Below are positions 9,824-18,711 of a stretch of 64,000 nt of DNA, one piece after another. Position 1 is the stretch's first letter. Each line of letters opens with the position of its first letter. The stretch spans positions 186,001 through 250,000 of the forward strand of contig CAVZWL010000008.1 in the NCBI GenBank assembly GCA_963778945.1, written 5' to 3'. The DNA comes from Fen-1254 sp963778945 (GTDB taxonomy: Bacteria; Bacteroidota; Ignavibacteria; UBA10030). The translations under genes and the position numbers were made by a program. The notes under the pieces are model-generated. The model saw nothing but the letters and a program-made list of their open reading frames with translations, had not been told where the DNA came from and searched no databases.

Positions 9824-10565
9824 CTAAAATTGAACAACGACCGCTTTTTTATCGTTTGCCTGCAGGTAAGCCGATCCATCGAATACCAGATTTACGGTTT
9901 CAATCTTTGCTTTGGGATTTAACCTAACGGCAATTTCAATTTCCTTTGTCAGGTCTCCGCCTTTTAATGCAATCATCGACGGCGAAGATAATTTTCTGAT
10001 TTTACCTGATTCTGCAGATTGATTTTTTCCCTTGCCTGAAAACAACAACAGTCTCGACCATCTTATAAGCTCATCCAGCGGAGCAACCGCACGGGCCACA
10101 ACAAAGTCGAATTTTTTATCGAGCGATTTCTGTCCCGCCTGCACGCGATGCGCCATTTTGGGATTGCCCAGATCTTCTACTCTGCCCCAGAGCGCCCGTA
10201 TATCGGTCAATCCAAGCCGGGAAATTATATCGGATACTGCATCGATTTTTTTCTTCGTGGAATCGATCAATGTCAGAGAAAGATCGGGACGCATGATCTT
10301 GAGCGGTATGCCGGGCAGTCCGCCGCCGGTTCCGATATCTGCAACCGATGCTTTTTCCGGGAATTGGAACAATAAACCGAGCGCTGCGCAATGCAGTATA
10401 TGACCTTCCCAAATATTTTCTTCGTCTTTTCGGGATATAAGATTGATTTTTTTGTTCCATTCAAGCAGCATCTCAATGTACCTGGACATTAATTCGATCT
10501 GCGTCTCGTCGATGCTGGAAACCGTTTTTCAGGCAAAGATTTCTAAACCAAAGCGAATAATCCAT
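9824..10565 (-). CDS. rsmG: 16S rRNA (guanine-527-N7) methyltransferase, with a likely N-terminal frame break
   Basis: RsmG (GidB) makes m7G527 in 16S rRNA using S-adenosylmethionine. The intact frame 9824-10489 encodes MSRYIEMLLEWNKKINLISRKD, the SAM-binding ADIGTGGGLPGIPL and a downstream VVARAVAPLDEL. That frame lacks the usual first 25 or so residues. They are present in another frame just upstream: ATG 10565 gives MDYSLWFRNLCLKNGF. Removing one C in the TTCC near 10522 joins this to SIDETQIEL-MSRYIEM, as in normal RsmG, for about 246 residues. The alternative is that translation simply starts at ATG 10489. A parS site lies 12 bases upstream of the proposed start. Confidence 0.88.
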
Positions 10566-10576
10566 AAGATTGCAGT

Positions 10577-10592
10577 TGTTTCACGTGAAACA
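10577..10592. promoter_or_regulatory. parS: parS centromere-like site (ParB binding)
   Basis: TGTTTCACGTGAAACA is a perfect match to the 16-bp palindromic parS consensus recognised by chromosomal ParB. It lies directly upstream of rsmG and about 8.3 kb from oriC. The parA and parB genes are not in this window. Confidence 0.92.
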
Positions 10593-10604
10593 TTTTTGAG
10601 TCAT

Positions 10605-10728
10605 TGTAGCCGACGGGCGATGACCGCGGATGATACCGCGACGACCTCCCGATAATATTTGACAATTTTCCCGGGATAACCCGCCAAAAGATAAGGCAAG
10701 GCAGGCAAACAAGCCAGTCGCGGCTACA
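10605..10728. repeat. Dispersed intergenic element with TGTAGCCG/CGGCTACA ends
   Basis: A 124-bp element with perfect 8-base inverted ends, GC-rich and non-coding, between mnmG and rsmG. Its right end (10710-10728) is the exact reverse complement of the left end of the element at 7742. The internal GATGACCGCGG also occurs in the element at 62365. Confidence 0.75.
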
Positions 10729-10785
10729 GTTAAGCTCAATATATGAATATTCCGGAAAAGGTTCTGCGGCTGGAAGGGGAAAAAA

Positions 10786-12696
10786 CTAATTTCGAAGATA
10801 CACCATCAGCACTGAAATGTCGGCCGGTGTAACGCCGCTGATGCGGGATGCCTGACCGATGGATCGGGGAAGAACTTTCTTGAGCTTTTCCCTGCCTTCT
10901 GTTGAAAGGGACTTTACCTTGTCGTAATGGAAACTTTCCGGAATCGAATACGCCTCGAACCGTTCCATTTTTTCTATTTCGTCTTTCTGACGTCCGATAT
11001 ATCCTTCGTACTTCAATTCTATTTCTATCTGCTCTATAATTTCCGAACGCAGACGCGCATCCGACAGTGAAAGAAGTCTTTTAAAGAATGGCTGCTCCCC
11101 AAGGCCGTTGAGTTTTATAACTTCCTGCAATCTGACTTCCGGACGCTTTAAAAATTTATCCAGTTTATCCCCTTCCGTTCCCTCTTCCAATCCGAAGTTC
11201 TTCAGGTACATATTTATTTCTTTTGCCTGTAGAGTTGTCCCGCATACGGCTTTTATCCCCTGTTCTATCATTTCTTCTTTTTCTTTTAATCGAAGGTATT
11301 GCCGTTCCGGAATAAGTCCAAGCTTATGACCCAGTCCCATAAGTCTCCGGTCTGCATTGTCCTGTCTGAGAACAAGCCGATGCTCCGCCCGGGAAGTAAA
11401 CATCCGGTACGGTTCCGCAGTGTCTTTATTGACCAGATCGTCGATCAGAACTCCGATATACGCTTCCGACCTCTTTAAGATGATCGGTTCTTCCTGCCGG
11501 ATATACCTTACAGCATTTATTCCTGCCATGAGACCCTGAGCTGCTGCCTCCTCATATCCGGAAGTCCCGTTAACCTGACCCGCATGAAAAAGTCCGCTTA
11601 TGATTTTCGTTTCCAGGGATAATTTTAACTGCTGAGGCGGAAAAAAATCATACTCCACGGCATATCCGGGTCGGATCATTTTTACGTTTTCGAGTCCCCT
11701 GATGGTCTTAAGTCCGGCAAGCTGAACAGCCGCCGGAAGACTGGTTGAAAAACCGTTGACATAGACGACATTTGAATCGTATCCTTCCGGTTCCAGAAAA
11801 ATATGATGCCTTTCTTTATCGGCAAACCGGTTTATCTTGTCTTCTATAGAAGGGCAATATCTCGGACCCACGCCTTTAATGCGGCCCGTAAACAGCGGAG
11901 ATTCATCAAATCCGGTTCTGAGAACATTATGCGTCTCCGGGTTTGTGTATGTAAGATACATCGGAATAAGCTTATTGGTAATTTTTTCGTTCTTATGCGA
12001 AAAGGGATGCGGATTTTCGTCGCTGAGCTGTTCTTCTGTGAGCGAAAAATCTATACTTTCGCTATCGATTCTTGGCGGTGTTCCGGTCTTCAGGCGACCG
12101 CTTGTTAATCCAAGTTTTTCAAGATTTGCTGTCAGCCCTTCAGAAGAGCGTTCCTTATATCTCCCTCCCGTTGCAGTGTTCACTCCCGTGAACATCAATC
12201 CACGCATGAAAGTCCCCGCACACAGTACAAACGCACTGCACCAAACACTGCCGGTTTTTTCCATTTTTATACCGCGAAGTATAAATCCACTGCCAGGCCG
12301 ATCTTCCGTAATAACATCGGAGACGATATCTTCTATTATAGTTACACCCTGCTGCTCTTCCATTCTCCTCATGGCGTCGCGCGAATACCATTCCCGGTCG
12401 CTTTGACATCGAGGAGACCAAACGGCAGGCCCCTTTGAGCGGTTCAGCATTTTGAATTGAATCCCGGTTGCATCAGCAAGAAGACCCATTTCGCCGCCCA
12501 GAGCATCTATTTCCCGGACTAAATGACCCTTGGCCGTTCCGCCAATTGCCGGATTGCAGGACATTCTTCCTATAGCGGATTTTTCCATCGTCACCAATAA
12601 GACGCTGCATCCCATTCGAGCCGCTGCGAGTCCCGCCTCTATGCCTGCATGTCCGCCGCCTGCGACAACTATATCATATTGTTGATTGATGTGCAT
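10786..12696 (-). CDS. mnmG: tRNA uridine-5-carboxymethylaminomethyl synthesis enzyme, FAD subunit
   Basis: MnmG (GidA) works with MnmE to place the carboxymethylaminomethyl group on U34 of certain tRNAs, using FAD, NADH, tetrahydrofolate and glycine. The 636-residue protein begins with a Rossmann FAD motif (VVAGGGHAGIEAGLAAARMG). The conserved CNPAIGGTAKGHLVREIDALGG follows at about residue 48, and GYEEAAAQGLMAGINA lies past the middle. Length is normal. It sits between mnmE and rsmG, the usual origin-flanking order. Confidence 0.97.
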   Translation of the reverse strand: MHINQQYDIVVAGGGHAGIEAGLAAARMGCSVLLVTMEKSAIGRMSCNPAIGGTAKGHLVREIDALGGEMGLLADATGIQFKMLNRSKGPAVWSPRCQSDREWYSRDAMRRMEEQQGVTIIEDIVSDVITEDRPGSGFILRGIKMEKTGSVWCSAFVLCAGTFMRGLMFTGVNTATGGRYKERSSEGLTANLEKLGLTSGRLKTGTPPRIDSESIDFSLTEEQLSDENPHPFSHKNEKITNKLIPMYLTYTNPETHNVLRTGFDESPLFTGRIKGVGPRYCPSIEDKINRFADKERHHIFLEPEGYDSNVVYVNGFSTSLPAAVQLAGLKTIRGLENVKMIRPGYAVEYDFFPPQQLKLSLETKIISGLFHAGQVNGTSGYEEAAAQGLMAGINAVRYIRQEEPIILKRSEAYIGVLIDDLVNKDTAEPYRMFTSRAEHRLVLRQDNADRRLMGLGHKLGLIPERQYLRLKEKEEMIEQGIKAVCGTTLQAKEINMYLKNFGLEEGTEGDKLDKFLKRPEVRLQEVIKLNGLGEQPFFKRLLSLSDARLRSEIIEQIEIELKYEGYIGRQKDEIEKMERFEAYSIPESFHYDKVKSLSTEGREKLKKVLPRSIGQASRISGVTPADISVLMVYLRN

Positions 12697-12741
12697 TTAC
12701 CTTCTTTTCCATCACACGATGGTACCGAAAATTACACGCTA

Positions 12742-12757
12742 TGTTTCACGTGAAACA
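12742..12757. promoter_or_regulatory. parS: parS centromere-like site (ParB binding)
   Basis: A second perfect TGTTTCACGTGAAACA, in the short gap between the mnmE stop and the mnmG start, about 6.2 kb from oriC. Two exact 16-bp copies within 2.2 kb near the origin would be very unlikely by chance. Confidence 0.92.
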
Positions 12758-12760
12758 TTC

Positions 12761-14155
12761 CTATTTTCCTATACAAAATTTTGAGAAAATATCATTAAGT
12801 ATATCCTCAGTTGTTACTTCACCTATAATTTCCCCGAGCGCATCCAGAGCCGTGCGTAAATCAACCGCAACAAATTCATTGCTCGCTTTCTTTTTTAATG
12901 AATCGATTGCACCGATGAGTCCATCTTTTGCATTAAGGAGCGATGCCTGATGTCTCCGGCTGGTCACAACAGCAGATGTTTCGCTTGAGAAAGCTTGACC
13001 TGATCCGGCAAAACTTGAAAGTGCGGACTTTAATTCTTCAATTCCTCTTCCCTGTATAGCCGATGTTCTGATCCTCCTCATCCTTTTGGGAAGTTCTATT
13101 TGCTCCGCACCTTTTGCCGCTGTTAAATCTATCTTATTTTCAACAAGAATGACTGTGACTTTATCCTGTTTAATAACATTTTCTATAAACAGTCTTTCTT
13201 CTTCAGGCATTTCTCTTGAACAATCTACAACAATCATTGAAATATCTGATTTTTCAATTATTTGTCTTGTTCGTTTTACACCTTCTATTTCCACGAGATC
13301 TTCGGTCTCCCGGATACCGGCTGTATCGGAAATACGGAACAATACTCCGTCGATAATCAGATTTTCCTCTATAAAATCGCGAGTCGTCCCTGGAATGTGC
13401 GTTACAATAGCCCTTTCCTGCTGGAGAAGTGCGTTCAGAATGCTCGATTTCCCTGCATTTGGCGCTCCGATAATGGCAACGCTTATACCTTCTCTCCAGA
13501 TTTTTCCGAATCGAAAGCTTTCCAGCAGCACGTATATTTCGGCCAAAATTCCTTCCGTAAGTGCAAGGACTTTGGATTTGTCGACAAATTCCAGATCGTC
13601 TTCTATAAAATCCAGTTCAAGTTCCATCATCTTGAGAGCATCGATAAGCCGGTCCCTTGCCTGACGTATATTATGTGCAAGTTTTCCTTCCAGCTGTTCC
13701 AAAGATGCCGAGTGCGCACGATCTGATTGTGCATGAATAAGGTCTGCGATTGCTTCTGCCTGGGACAGGTCCATTTTGCCGTTCAGAAATGCGCGCTTTG
13801 TAAATTCACCCGGATCGGCTGGACGGGCTCCAGCTGCAATAAAAGTTTCCAGGACCTTTTTTACAACAAATTGTCCGCCATGGCATCCGAATTCCACCAC
13901 ATCTTCTCCCGTGTAGGATTTCGGCGCCTTGAAAACCGTGCAGAGGACTTCGTCGATTATCTGATTTTGCAGACCGATGATTTTTCCCAATTGAACAGTG
14001 TGAGATTGCTGCGATTCGAGTGAGGTTTTTCCACGAAAACATTTATCGGAAATGTGAACTGCTTCCGGTCCGCTCAGGCGGATGATTGCAATCGCCCCTT
14101 CTCCTGCAGGAGTGGCAAGAGCTGCAATCGTATCTTCATTGTCCCGGAGTATCAT
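12761..14155 (-). CDS. mnmE: tRNA modification GTPase
   Basis: MnmE is the GTPase partner of MnmG in U34 modification of tRNA. The N-terminal folate-binding domain starts TIAALATPAGEGAIAIIRLSG. The G domain has a P-loop (GAPNAGKSSILNALL), switch region (HIPGTTRDF), DTAGIRE and the NKxD element ENKID. The protein ends with the catalytic tail FCIGK. ATG 14155 is chosen because it places the conserved N-terminus at the start; the longer reading from 14215 adds about 20 unrelated residues. The gap to yidC (14156-14260) contains GTGGCCGCGGACGTCGACCG, resembling a repeat end. Confidence 0.96.
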   Translation of the reverse strand: MILRDNEDTIAALATPAGEGAIAIIRLSGPEAVHISDKCFRGKTSLESQQSHTVQLGKIIGLQNQIIDEVLCTVFKAPKSYTGEDVVEFGCHGGQFVVKKVLETFIAAGARPADPGEFTKRAFLNGKMDLSQAEAIADLIHAQSDRAHSASLEQLEGKLAHNIRQARDRLIDALKMMELELDFIEDDLEFVDKSKVLALTEGILAEIYVLLESFRFGKIWREGISVAIIGAPNAGKSSILNALLQQERAIVTHIPGTTRDFIEENLIIDGVLFRISDTAGIRETEDLVEIEGVKRTRQIIEKSDISMIVVDCSREMPEEERLFIENVIKQDKVTVILVENKIDLTAAKGAEQIELPKRMRRIRTSAIQGRGIEELKSALSSFAGSGQAFSSETSAVVTSRRHQASLLNAKDGLIGAIDSLKKKASNEFVAVDLRTALDALGEIIGEVTTEDILNDIFSKFCIGK

Positions 14156-14260
14156 GTTTGTAATGTACGATTGTGGCCGCGGACGTCGACCGCGGGGATG
14201 TTCAATTTGAATCAAGCTGCCGGCACAGAAAGAGCGCGGCAGCAGGTTATCAGAGTTTTC

Positions 14261-16063
14261 TTACTTTGCCTTCGGCATTTGCGGGAGGCGTGCTAAAAAC
14301 CCGCCCCGTTTTTTCTTTTTCGGATCGACTTTTCTCAGCGGTTCATCATTATGTTTCTTATTGACCAAAATTTGCTGGCCGATGGCAAGAATATTGAACA
14401 TAGCATAATAAAGATTGAGTCCGGAAGGAAGACTATTAAGAACAAGCGTCATCATAATCGGCATCATCCATACGGTCGCTTTTTGACGCGGATCTGTAAT
14501 GGTCATTTTGGACTGGAAAAACATGGATATACCCATCACAAGAACGATTCCGCTTAAATCCTGACCGAGTATCGGAAGCCGGACGGGCAGAGTCATAATA
14601 ACATCAGGCACGGAAAGATCTTTAATCCACCAGATAAATCCGGCCTGGCGCAATTGAATAGATCCGCGAAGAACGGCAAAAAGTGCGTACATAATAGGCA
14701 ACTGCATCAGCATCGGCAGGCAGCCGCCTGCCGGATTGACGCCGTATTCTTTATATAAATTCATAATGGACGAATTCATTTTCTGCGGATCGTCTTTGTA
14801 TTTCTCCCTGATCTCATCCATCATCGGCTGAAGCTTTTGCATTCGCTTCATCGATTCCATCTGTTTTTTCGACAACGGGTGGAGAACAAGTTTGATGAGC
14901 AGCGAAAAAATGATAATGACAAATCCCCAGTTCGGGACGACATAATGGATTGCAGAAAATACCGGCAGCATGATATATTCGGAAATCGGGCGTATAAGCC
15001 ATGCCCATCCGAGATTCATGATTTTTTCCAGATTAATTTTATACGAACTCAGTATCCCGTGATCAAGCGGTCCCATGAAAATCTTAAAGGCCGCATGTTC
15101 GTTGTCTCCCCCCTTGAACGGCATTTTCAGTGAAATATTATATGTCTCATACACTCCTTCATTCGGCATAGCTTTGCGTGATCCTTCGATATACGCGCCG
15201 TTGCTGAGCGTCGAAACAGGAATCAGAACGATGCCGAAATACTTGTTTCTTACGGCAATCCAGTCGATAGCTCCGGAAAAATCCTTTTGTTCTTTTTTAT
15301 CGATTTGTTTTGCATCGACGTCGACCAACTCGTTTCCGGCATAAGCGTAGGCCGCTCCAAAGTTCGCTTCGTCGACGCTGTTGCGTTCAGCGTAGCGTAT
15401 GCCGCTTTCCCATGCAAGTTCATACTCATAATTTGCAACGACCGGCGCAAGATTGACCAGCTGAATGTCCAGATCGAGGCCGTAATCCCCGTTGCGGAAG
15501 GTCATGGTTTTAATCAGTTTTCCGCCGTTCGACGAGGGAAGGATAAAAGATATTTCAAATTCGTAATTGTTTTCTTTGTTCAAAAACACATGGTCGGCAG
15601 GAATCTTTGCGTCGAAATACAGATCGCGCGTATTAATGACTTTGCCGTCGCTGGTCGTCAGAAGAATGGTCAGGTCCCCTTTGTGGTCGTAGTCGACAAG
15701 CTGAACCGGAATTCCGTCCCACGATTTGAATTTTTTCAGTTCCCATGTTTTAATCAAGCCGCCCTTTGTCGTCAGTTCCGCTTTGTACGAATCCGATTCG
15801 ATTGTAATAATCCGTTCGGTGCCGTTCTTGCGGGCTTCAAAAAATTTTCCCGCGCTTTGATCGGCCGCGCTCATGCTTTGATTTTCTATCGCAGCATTTT
15901 CCCTTTTTCCTGGCCTGGCTGACGATGCTTGTACAGAGTCTTTGACCGTTTCCTGCTTTTGATTTTTCACCGCCTGTTGTTTTGGCTGCGGCGAGTTCCA
16001 CATCATCCAGGTAACGAGCAGAACAAAGATTAATACCAGGCCAAGAGTCGATTGTTTGTCCAT
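14261..16063 (-). CDS. yidC: Membrane protein insertase
   Basis: YidC inserts proteins into the inner membrane, alone or with SecYEG. The roughly 600-residue protein has an N-terminal membrane anchor (LGLVLIFVLLVTWMMW), a large periplasmic beta domain (about residues 60-350) and the conserved C-terminal multi-helix insertase core. In that core are NWGFVIIIFSLLIKLVLHPL and the NPAGGCLPMLMQLPIMYALF signature. The tail is basic and ends KKKKRGGFLARLPQMPKAK, as expected for ribosome contact. ATG 16063 is preferred; upstream in-frame residues to 16177 overlap yidD and are not conserved. Confidence 0.96.
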   Translation of the reverse strand: MDKQSTLGLVLIFVLLVTWMMWNSPQPKQQAVKNQKQETVKDSVQASSARPGKRENAAIENQSMSAADQSAGKFFEARKNGTERIITIESDSYKAELTTKGGLIKTWELKKFKSWDGIPVQLVDYDHKGDLTILLTTSDGKVINTRDLYFDAKIPADHVFLNKENNYEFEISFILPSSNGGKLIKTMTFRNGDYGLDLDIQLVNLAPVVANYEYELAWESGIRYAERNSVDEANFGAAYAYAGNELVDVDAKQIDKKEQKDFSGAIDWIAVRNKYFGIVLIPVSTLSNGAYIEGSRKAMPNEGVYETYNISLKMPFKGGDNEHAAFKIFMGPLDHGILSSYKINLEKIMNLGWAWLIRPISEYIMLPVFSAIHYVVPNWGFVIIIFSLLIKLVLHPLSKKQMESMKRMQKLQPMMDEIREKYKDDPQKMNSSIMNLYKEYGVNPAGGCLPMLMQLPIMYALFAVLRGSIQLRQAGFIWWIKDLSVPDVIMTLPVRLPILGQDLSGIVLVMGISMFFQSKMTITDPRQKATVWMMPIMMTLVLNSLPSGLNLYYAMFNILAIGQQILVNKKHNDEPLRKVDPKKKKRGGFLARLPQMPKAK

Positions 16064-16083
16064 GATTTTCTCAATTATTGATG

Positions 16084-16284
16084 TTACGGTACCGGGTCGT
16101 ATCCCCCGGAACGGTGAAACGGATGGCATTTTGCAATACGTTTTATTCCAAGCAATAATCCTTTTCCTATGCCCCATTTTTCAACTGCTTCAATTGCATA
16201 CTGCGAACAAGATGGGTAAAAGCGGCATTGGTTAAAAGGTAAAATCGGTGAAAGAAGTCGCTTGATAGGCATGGATGGCAGCAA
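16084..16284 (-). CDS. yidD: Membrane protein insertion efficiency factor
   Basis: The 66-residue protein has the YidD signature: YPSCSQYAIEAVEKWG and KGLLLGIKRIAKCHPFHRSGGYDPVP. YidD aids YidC-dependent insertion and sits as an amphipathic protein at the inner membrane. It lies between rnpA (12 bases away) and yidC (20 bases away), the usual compact operon. It is somewhat short at the N-terminus, but the core is complete. Confidence 0.94.
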   Translation of the reverse strand: MLPSMPIKRLLSPILPFNQCRFYPSCSQYAIEAVEKWGIGKGLLLGIKRIAKCHPFHRSGGYDPVP

Positions 16285-16296
16285 TGAGGATGCCTT

Positions 16297-16695
16297 TCAT
16301 ACGGCAGCTCCGATTTCCCGAACAATTCGCTGCATGATGGATTCTATGCTTTTCTCTACAGCGCTTAAACTGACTGCAGAATTTCCATCTTTCAGATACG
16401 TAGAAAATAAAAGAACCATATCCACCGCCTTGCCGCACGCCTTTACATTTTCAACAAAATTCCCTTTTTTTAAACGATATGCCTCGCGCATCATCCTTTT
16501 CAGTCTATTTCTATCGACTGCGGAGCGATAGCGTCTGGTGACGGTAAAACCGATCTGAACGCAGGGACTTCGATCGGTCCGAACGACAAAAAACACGCGT
16601 AGAGGCGGCTCAAGAATATTTTTACCCTCGCTGAATATCGCTGCAAATGCGGCATGCCCGCGGAGAATTTCATTTTTCTGCAGTCGATATGACAC
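16297..16695 (-). CDS. rnpA: Ribonuclease P protein component
   Basis: The 132-residue basic protein assists RNase P RNA in 5' maturation of tRNAs. It has the N-terminal region with LQKNEILRGHAAFAAIF and the RNR motif RNRLKRMMREAYR at about residues 62-74. Its position directly after rpmH, with yidD and yidC following, is the textbook arrangement. Confidence 0.95.
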   Translation of the reverse strand: MSYRLQKNEILRGHAAFAAIFSEGKNILEPPLRVFFVVRTDRSPCVQIGFTVTRRYRSAVDRNRLKRMMREAYRLKKGNFVENVKACGKAVDMVLLFSTYLKDGNSAVSLSAVEKSIESIMQRIVREIGAAV

Positions 16696-16719
16696 CCTTT
16701 GCCTCTTTAAGATGAGCTC

Positions 16720-16866
16720 CTACTTTTCGTCGCTGACTGTAAGTTTTTTCCGCCCCTTTTTTCTGCGGCTGCTCAGCACTTTTCTGCCGTTCTTCGTCGC
16801 CATGCGGGCACGAAAACCGTGTGTGTTTTTTCTTTTCCGCTTATGCGGCTGATACGTTCTTTTCAT
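16720..16866 (-). CDS. rpmH: 50S ribosomal protein L34
   Basis: The 48-residue, very basic protein starts MKRTYQPHKRKRKNTHGFRARM and continues with ATKNGRKVLSSRRKKGRKKL, the L34 signature. A GAGGATGGA ribosome site precedes ATG 16866. The gene is divergent from dnaA, with 396 bases between the two starts. Confidence 0.96.
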   Translation of the reverse strand: MKRTYQPHKRKRKNTHGFRARMATKNGRKVLSSRRKKGRKKLTVSDEK

Positions 16867-16959
16867 GTTCCATCCTCATTTTATTTTCTTTAATTTACAA
16901 AAATATTGCAGCGTTTACAAGATGTACGTTTTTATCAATACCGATTGTAAATTTTTCCC

Positions 16960-16988
16960 TTGCATACTCGGTACATTCATGTTATAAT
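16960..16988 (+). promoter_or_regulatory. Predicted sigma70-type promoter for dnaA
   Basis: TTGCAT (16960-16965) and a perfect TATAAT (16983-16988) are separated by exactly 17 bases. The position gives an untranslated leader of about 265 bases before dnaA. That leader contains one-mismatch DnaA boxes, so autoregulation by DnaA is plausible. Confidence 0.55.
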
Positions 16989-17016
16989 ACCACCCCTTAA
17001 TGAAGGCGGCCTCTCG

Positions 17017-17222
17017 TGTTGATAAGTTGTGAAGAGCGGTGTTCTATGGTTCCTTGTTCTTACAAAAGCAGAAATCCCGCAATGTTGATATGTTGATAAA
17101 TTGTCTTTTTGGCCTTTTTAGGGTTTATTAACATTGTTTTGTATTGAAAATTTCGATCGGTTTTCTTTCTTTTTTTCTCAGTCACCGTGTGTTTTCTGCA
17201 CTGTGAATAATTTTGTTGACAA
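17017..17222. promoter_or_regulatory. DnaA-box-like cluster upstream of dnaA
   Basis: Reverse-oriented boxes TGTTGATAA (17017-17025 and 17091-17099) and TGTGAATAA (17202-17210) each differ from TGTGGATAA by one base. TGTTGATAT (17083-17091) and TGTTGACAA (17214-17222) are weaker. The rest of the rpmH-dnaA gap (16867-17262) is A+T-rich with no gene. Confidence 0.5.
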
Positions 17223-17262
17223 CTTGTGCTTTTTTCTGAATGAATTTTGCTAATATTTTTTT

Positions 17263-18711
17263 ATGACTCTACCGTCACCGACGCCTCTTTTAAGCGGCAC
17301 GAATGAAGAATTGCTCGCTGCGCAAAAAGCATGGAATGCCTGTTTGTCCATTGTTCGCGAACAAATTTCTTCCCTGAGTTTTAAAACCTGGTTTGCGCCT
17401 GTCTCTCCGGTCCGTTTTTCCGGAAAAGAACTGACTATTCAGGTTCCGAGTCAATTCTTTTACGATTGGCTTGAAGAACACTACAATGCTCTTATTAAAA
17501 AAGCTCTAACATCCGTTCTTGGTGAAGAAGCGTCCCTCTATTATTTTATCAGAGCCGAGGATCCCCAGGCAAACGTTTCAGATGCCGACGCTTCTGCTTC
17601 TTCTAAAAGTACAAATTTCGACGCGCGTCACGACCGCTTTTCTCCCCATGTTCCCATCCGGTCCGAAAATCTGCAGGCCGTTCAAAGCAACTTGAATCCC
17701 CGCTATGTGTTCGATAATTTTATCAAAGGAGACAGCAACCAGCTCGCGCGGGCCGCTGCTCTGGCTGTTGCCAACAATCCGGGCGGCACATCGTTCAATC
17801 CTCTCGTTTTGTACGGCGGCACCGGACTCGGAAAAACGCATTTGATGCATGCGCTCGGCAACCATGCCGAGTCCAACGGCAAGGCAAAACGTATTTTGTA
17901 TGTTTCCAGTGAAAAATTTACGATCGATTTTATCGAAGCGGTACAGTCAGATAAGATGACCGATTTTTCCCTGACTTACAGAAGCATCGATTTGCTGATC
18001 GTCGACGATATTCAGTTTTTTTCCGGCAAAGAAAAAACACAGGATAATTTTTTCCACATTTTCAATGCGCTCTATCAGCTCGGCAAGCAGATCGTACTCT
18101 CGTCGGATGTTCCTCCAAAAGAATTAAAGGGTCTCGATGAACGTCTTATCTCCCGTTTCCAATGCGGCCTGACAGCTGATATTCAGCCGCCCGATCTCGA
18201 GACACGCATTGCTATTCTCCGGAAAAAAAGCGAGGAGAACGCTTTTGAGCTTCCGCAGGATGTTATTGAATTTATAGCGGCCAATGTTACCAACAATATC
18301 CGAGAGCTGGAAGGATGTTTGGTGAGCCTGCTTGCACGCGCATCTCTGGAAAACCGTGAAATCAATGTCGACCTTGCAAAAGACGTGCTGCGTGTTGTCG
18401 TTCACGACCTGCGGACTCCTTTGACAATAGATCAAATTCAAACAAAAGTAAGTGAATACTTTGATCTTCCGGTCGATCTGCTCAGGGCAAAAACACGCAG
18501 GCAGGAAATCGTTCACGCGCGACAAATTGCCATGTATCTTGCAAAAGAACTGACCAACTCTTCTCTTAAAACCATCGGGCTGCATTTTGGCGGGCGGGAT
18601 CACAGCACGGTTATTCATGCATGCCAGGCGGTAGAGGAATATATTAAAACGGATTCAGGCCTCAAACAGAATATTGAAGCGCTGCAGCGCCGCATTAAAC
18701 TGAACTCATAA
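17263..18711 (+). CDS. dnaA: Chromosomal replication initiator protein
   Basis: DnaA binds DnaA boxes, opens oriC and helps load the helicase. The 482-residue protein has domain I (about 1-100), a variable linker, and an AAA+ core with Walker A GGTGLGKTHLMHALG, Walker B LLIVDDIQFFSGKEKTQ, and the arginine-finger region GLDERLISRF. Domain IV holds the DNA-binding signature GGRDHSTVIHA. No Shine-Dalgarno is visible before ATG 17263, so the exact start is less certain than the gene. Confidence 0.96.
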   Translation: MTLPSPTPLLSGTNEELLAAQKAWNACLSIVREQISSLSFKTWFAPVSPVRFSGKELTIQVPSQFFYDWLEEHYNALIKKALTSVLGEEASLYYFIRAEDPQANVSDADASASSKSTNFDARHDRFSPHVPIRSENLQAVQSNLNPRYVFDNFIKGDSNQLARAAALAVANNPGGTSFNPLVLYGGTGLGKTHLMHALGNHAESNGKAKRILYVSSEKFTIDFIEAVQSDKMTDFSLTYRSIDLLIVDDIQFFSGKEKTQDNFFHIFNALYQLGKQIVLSSDVPPKELKGLDERLISRFQCGLTADIQPPDLETRIAILRKKSEENAFELPQDVIEFIAANVTNNIRELEGCLVSLLARASLENREINVDLAKDVLRVVVHDLRTPLTIDQIQTKVSEYFDLPVDLLRAKTRRQEIVHARQIAMYLAKELTNSSLKTIGLHFGGRDHSTVIHACQAVEEYIKTDSGLKQNIEALQRRIKLNS

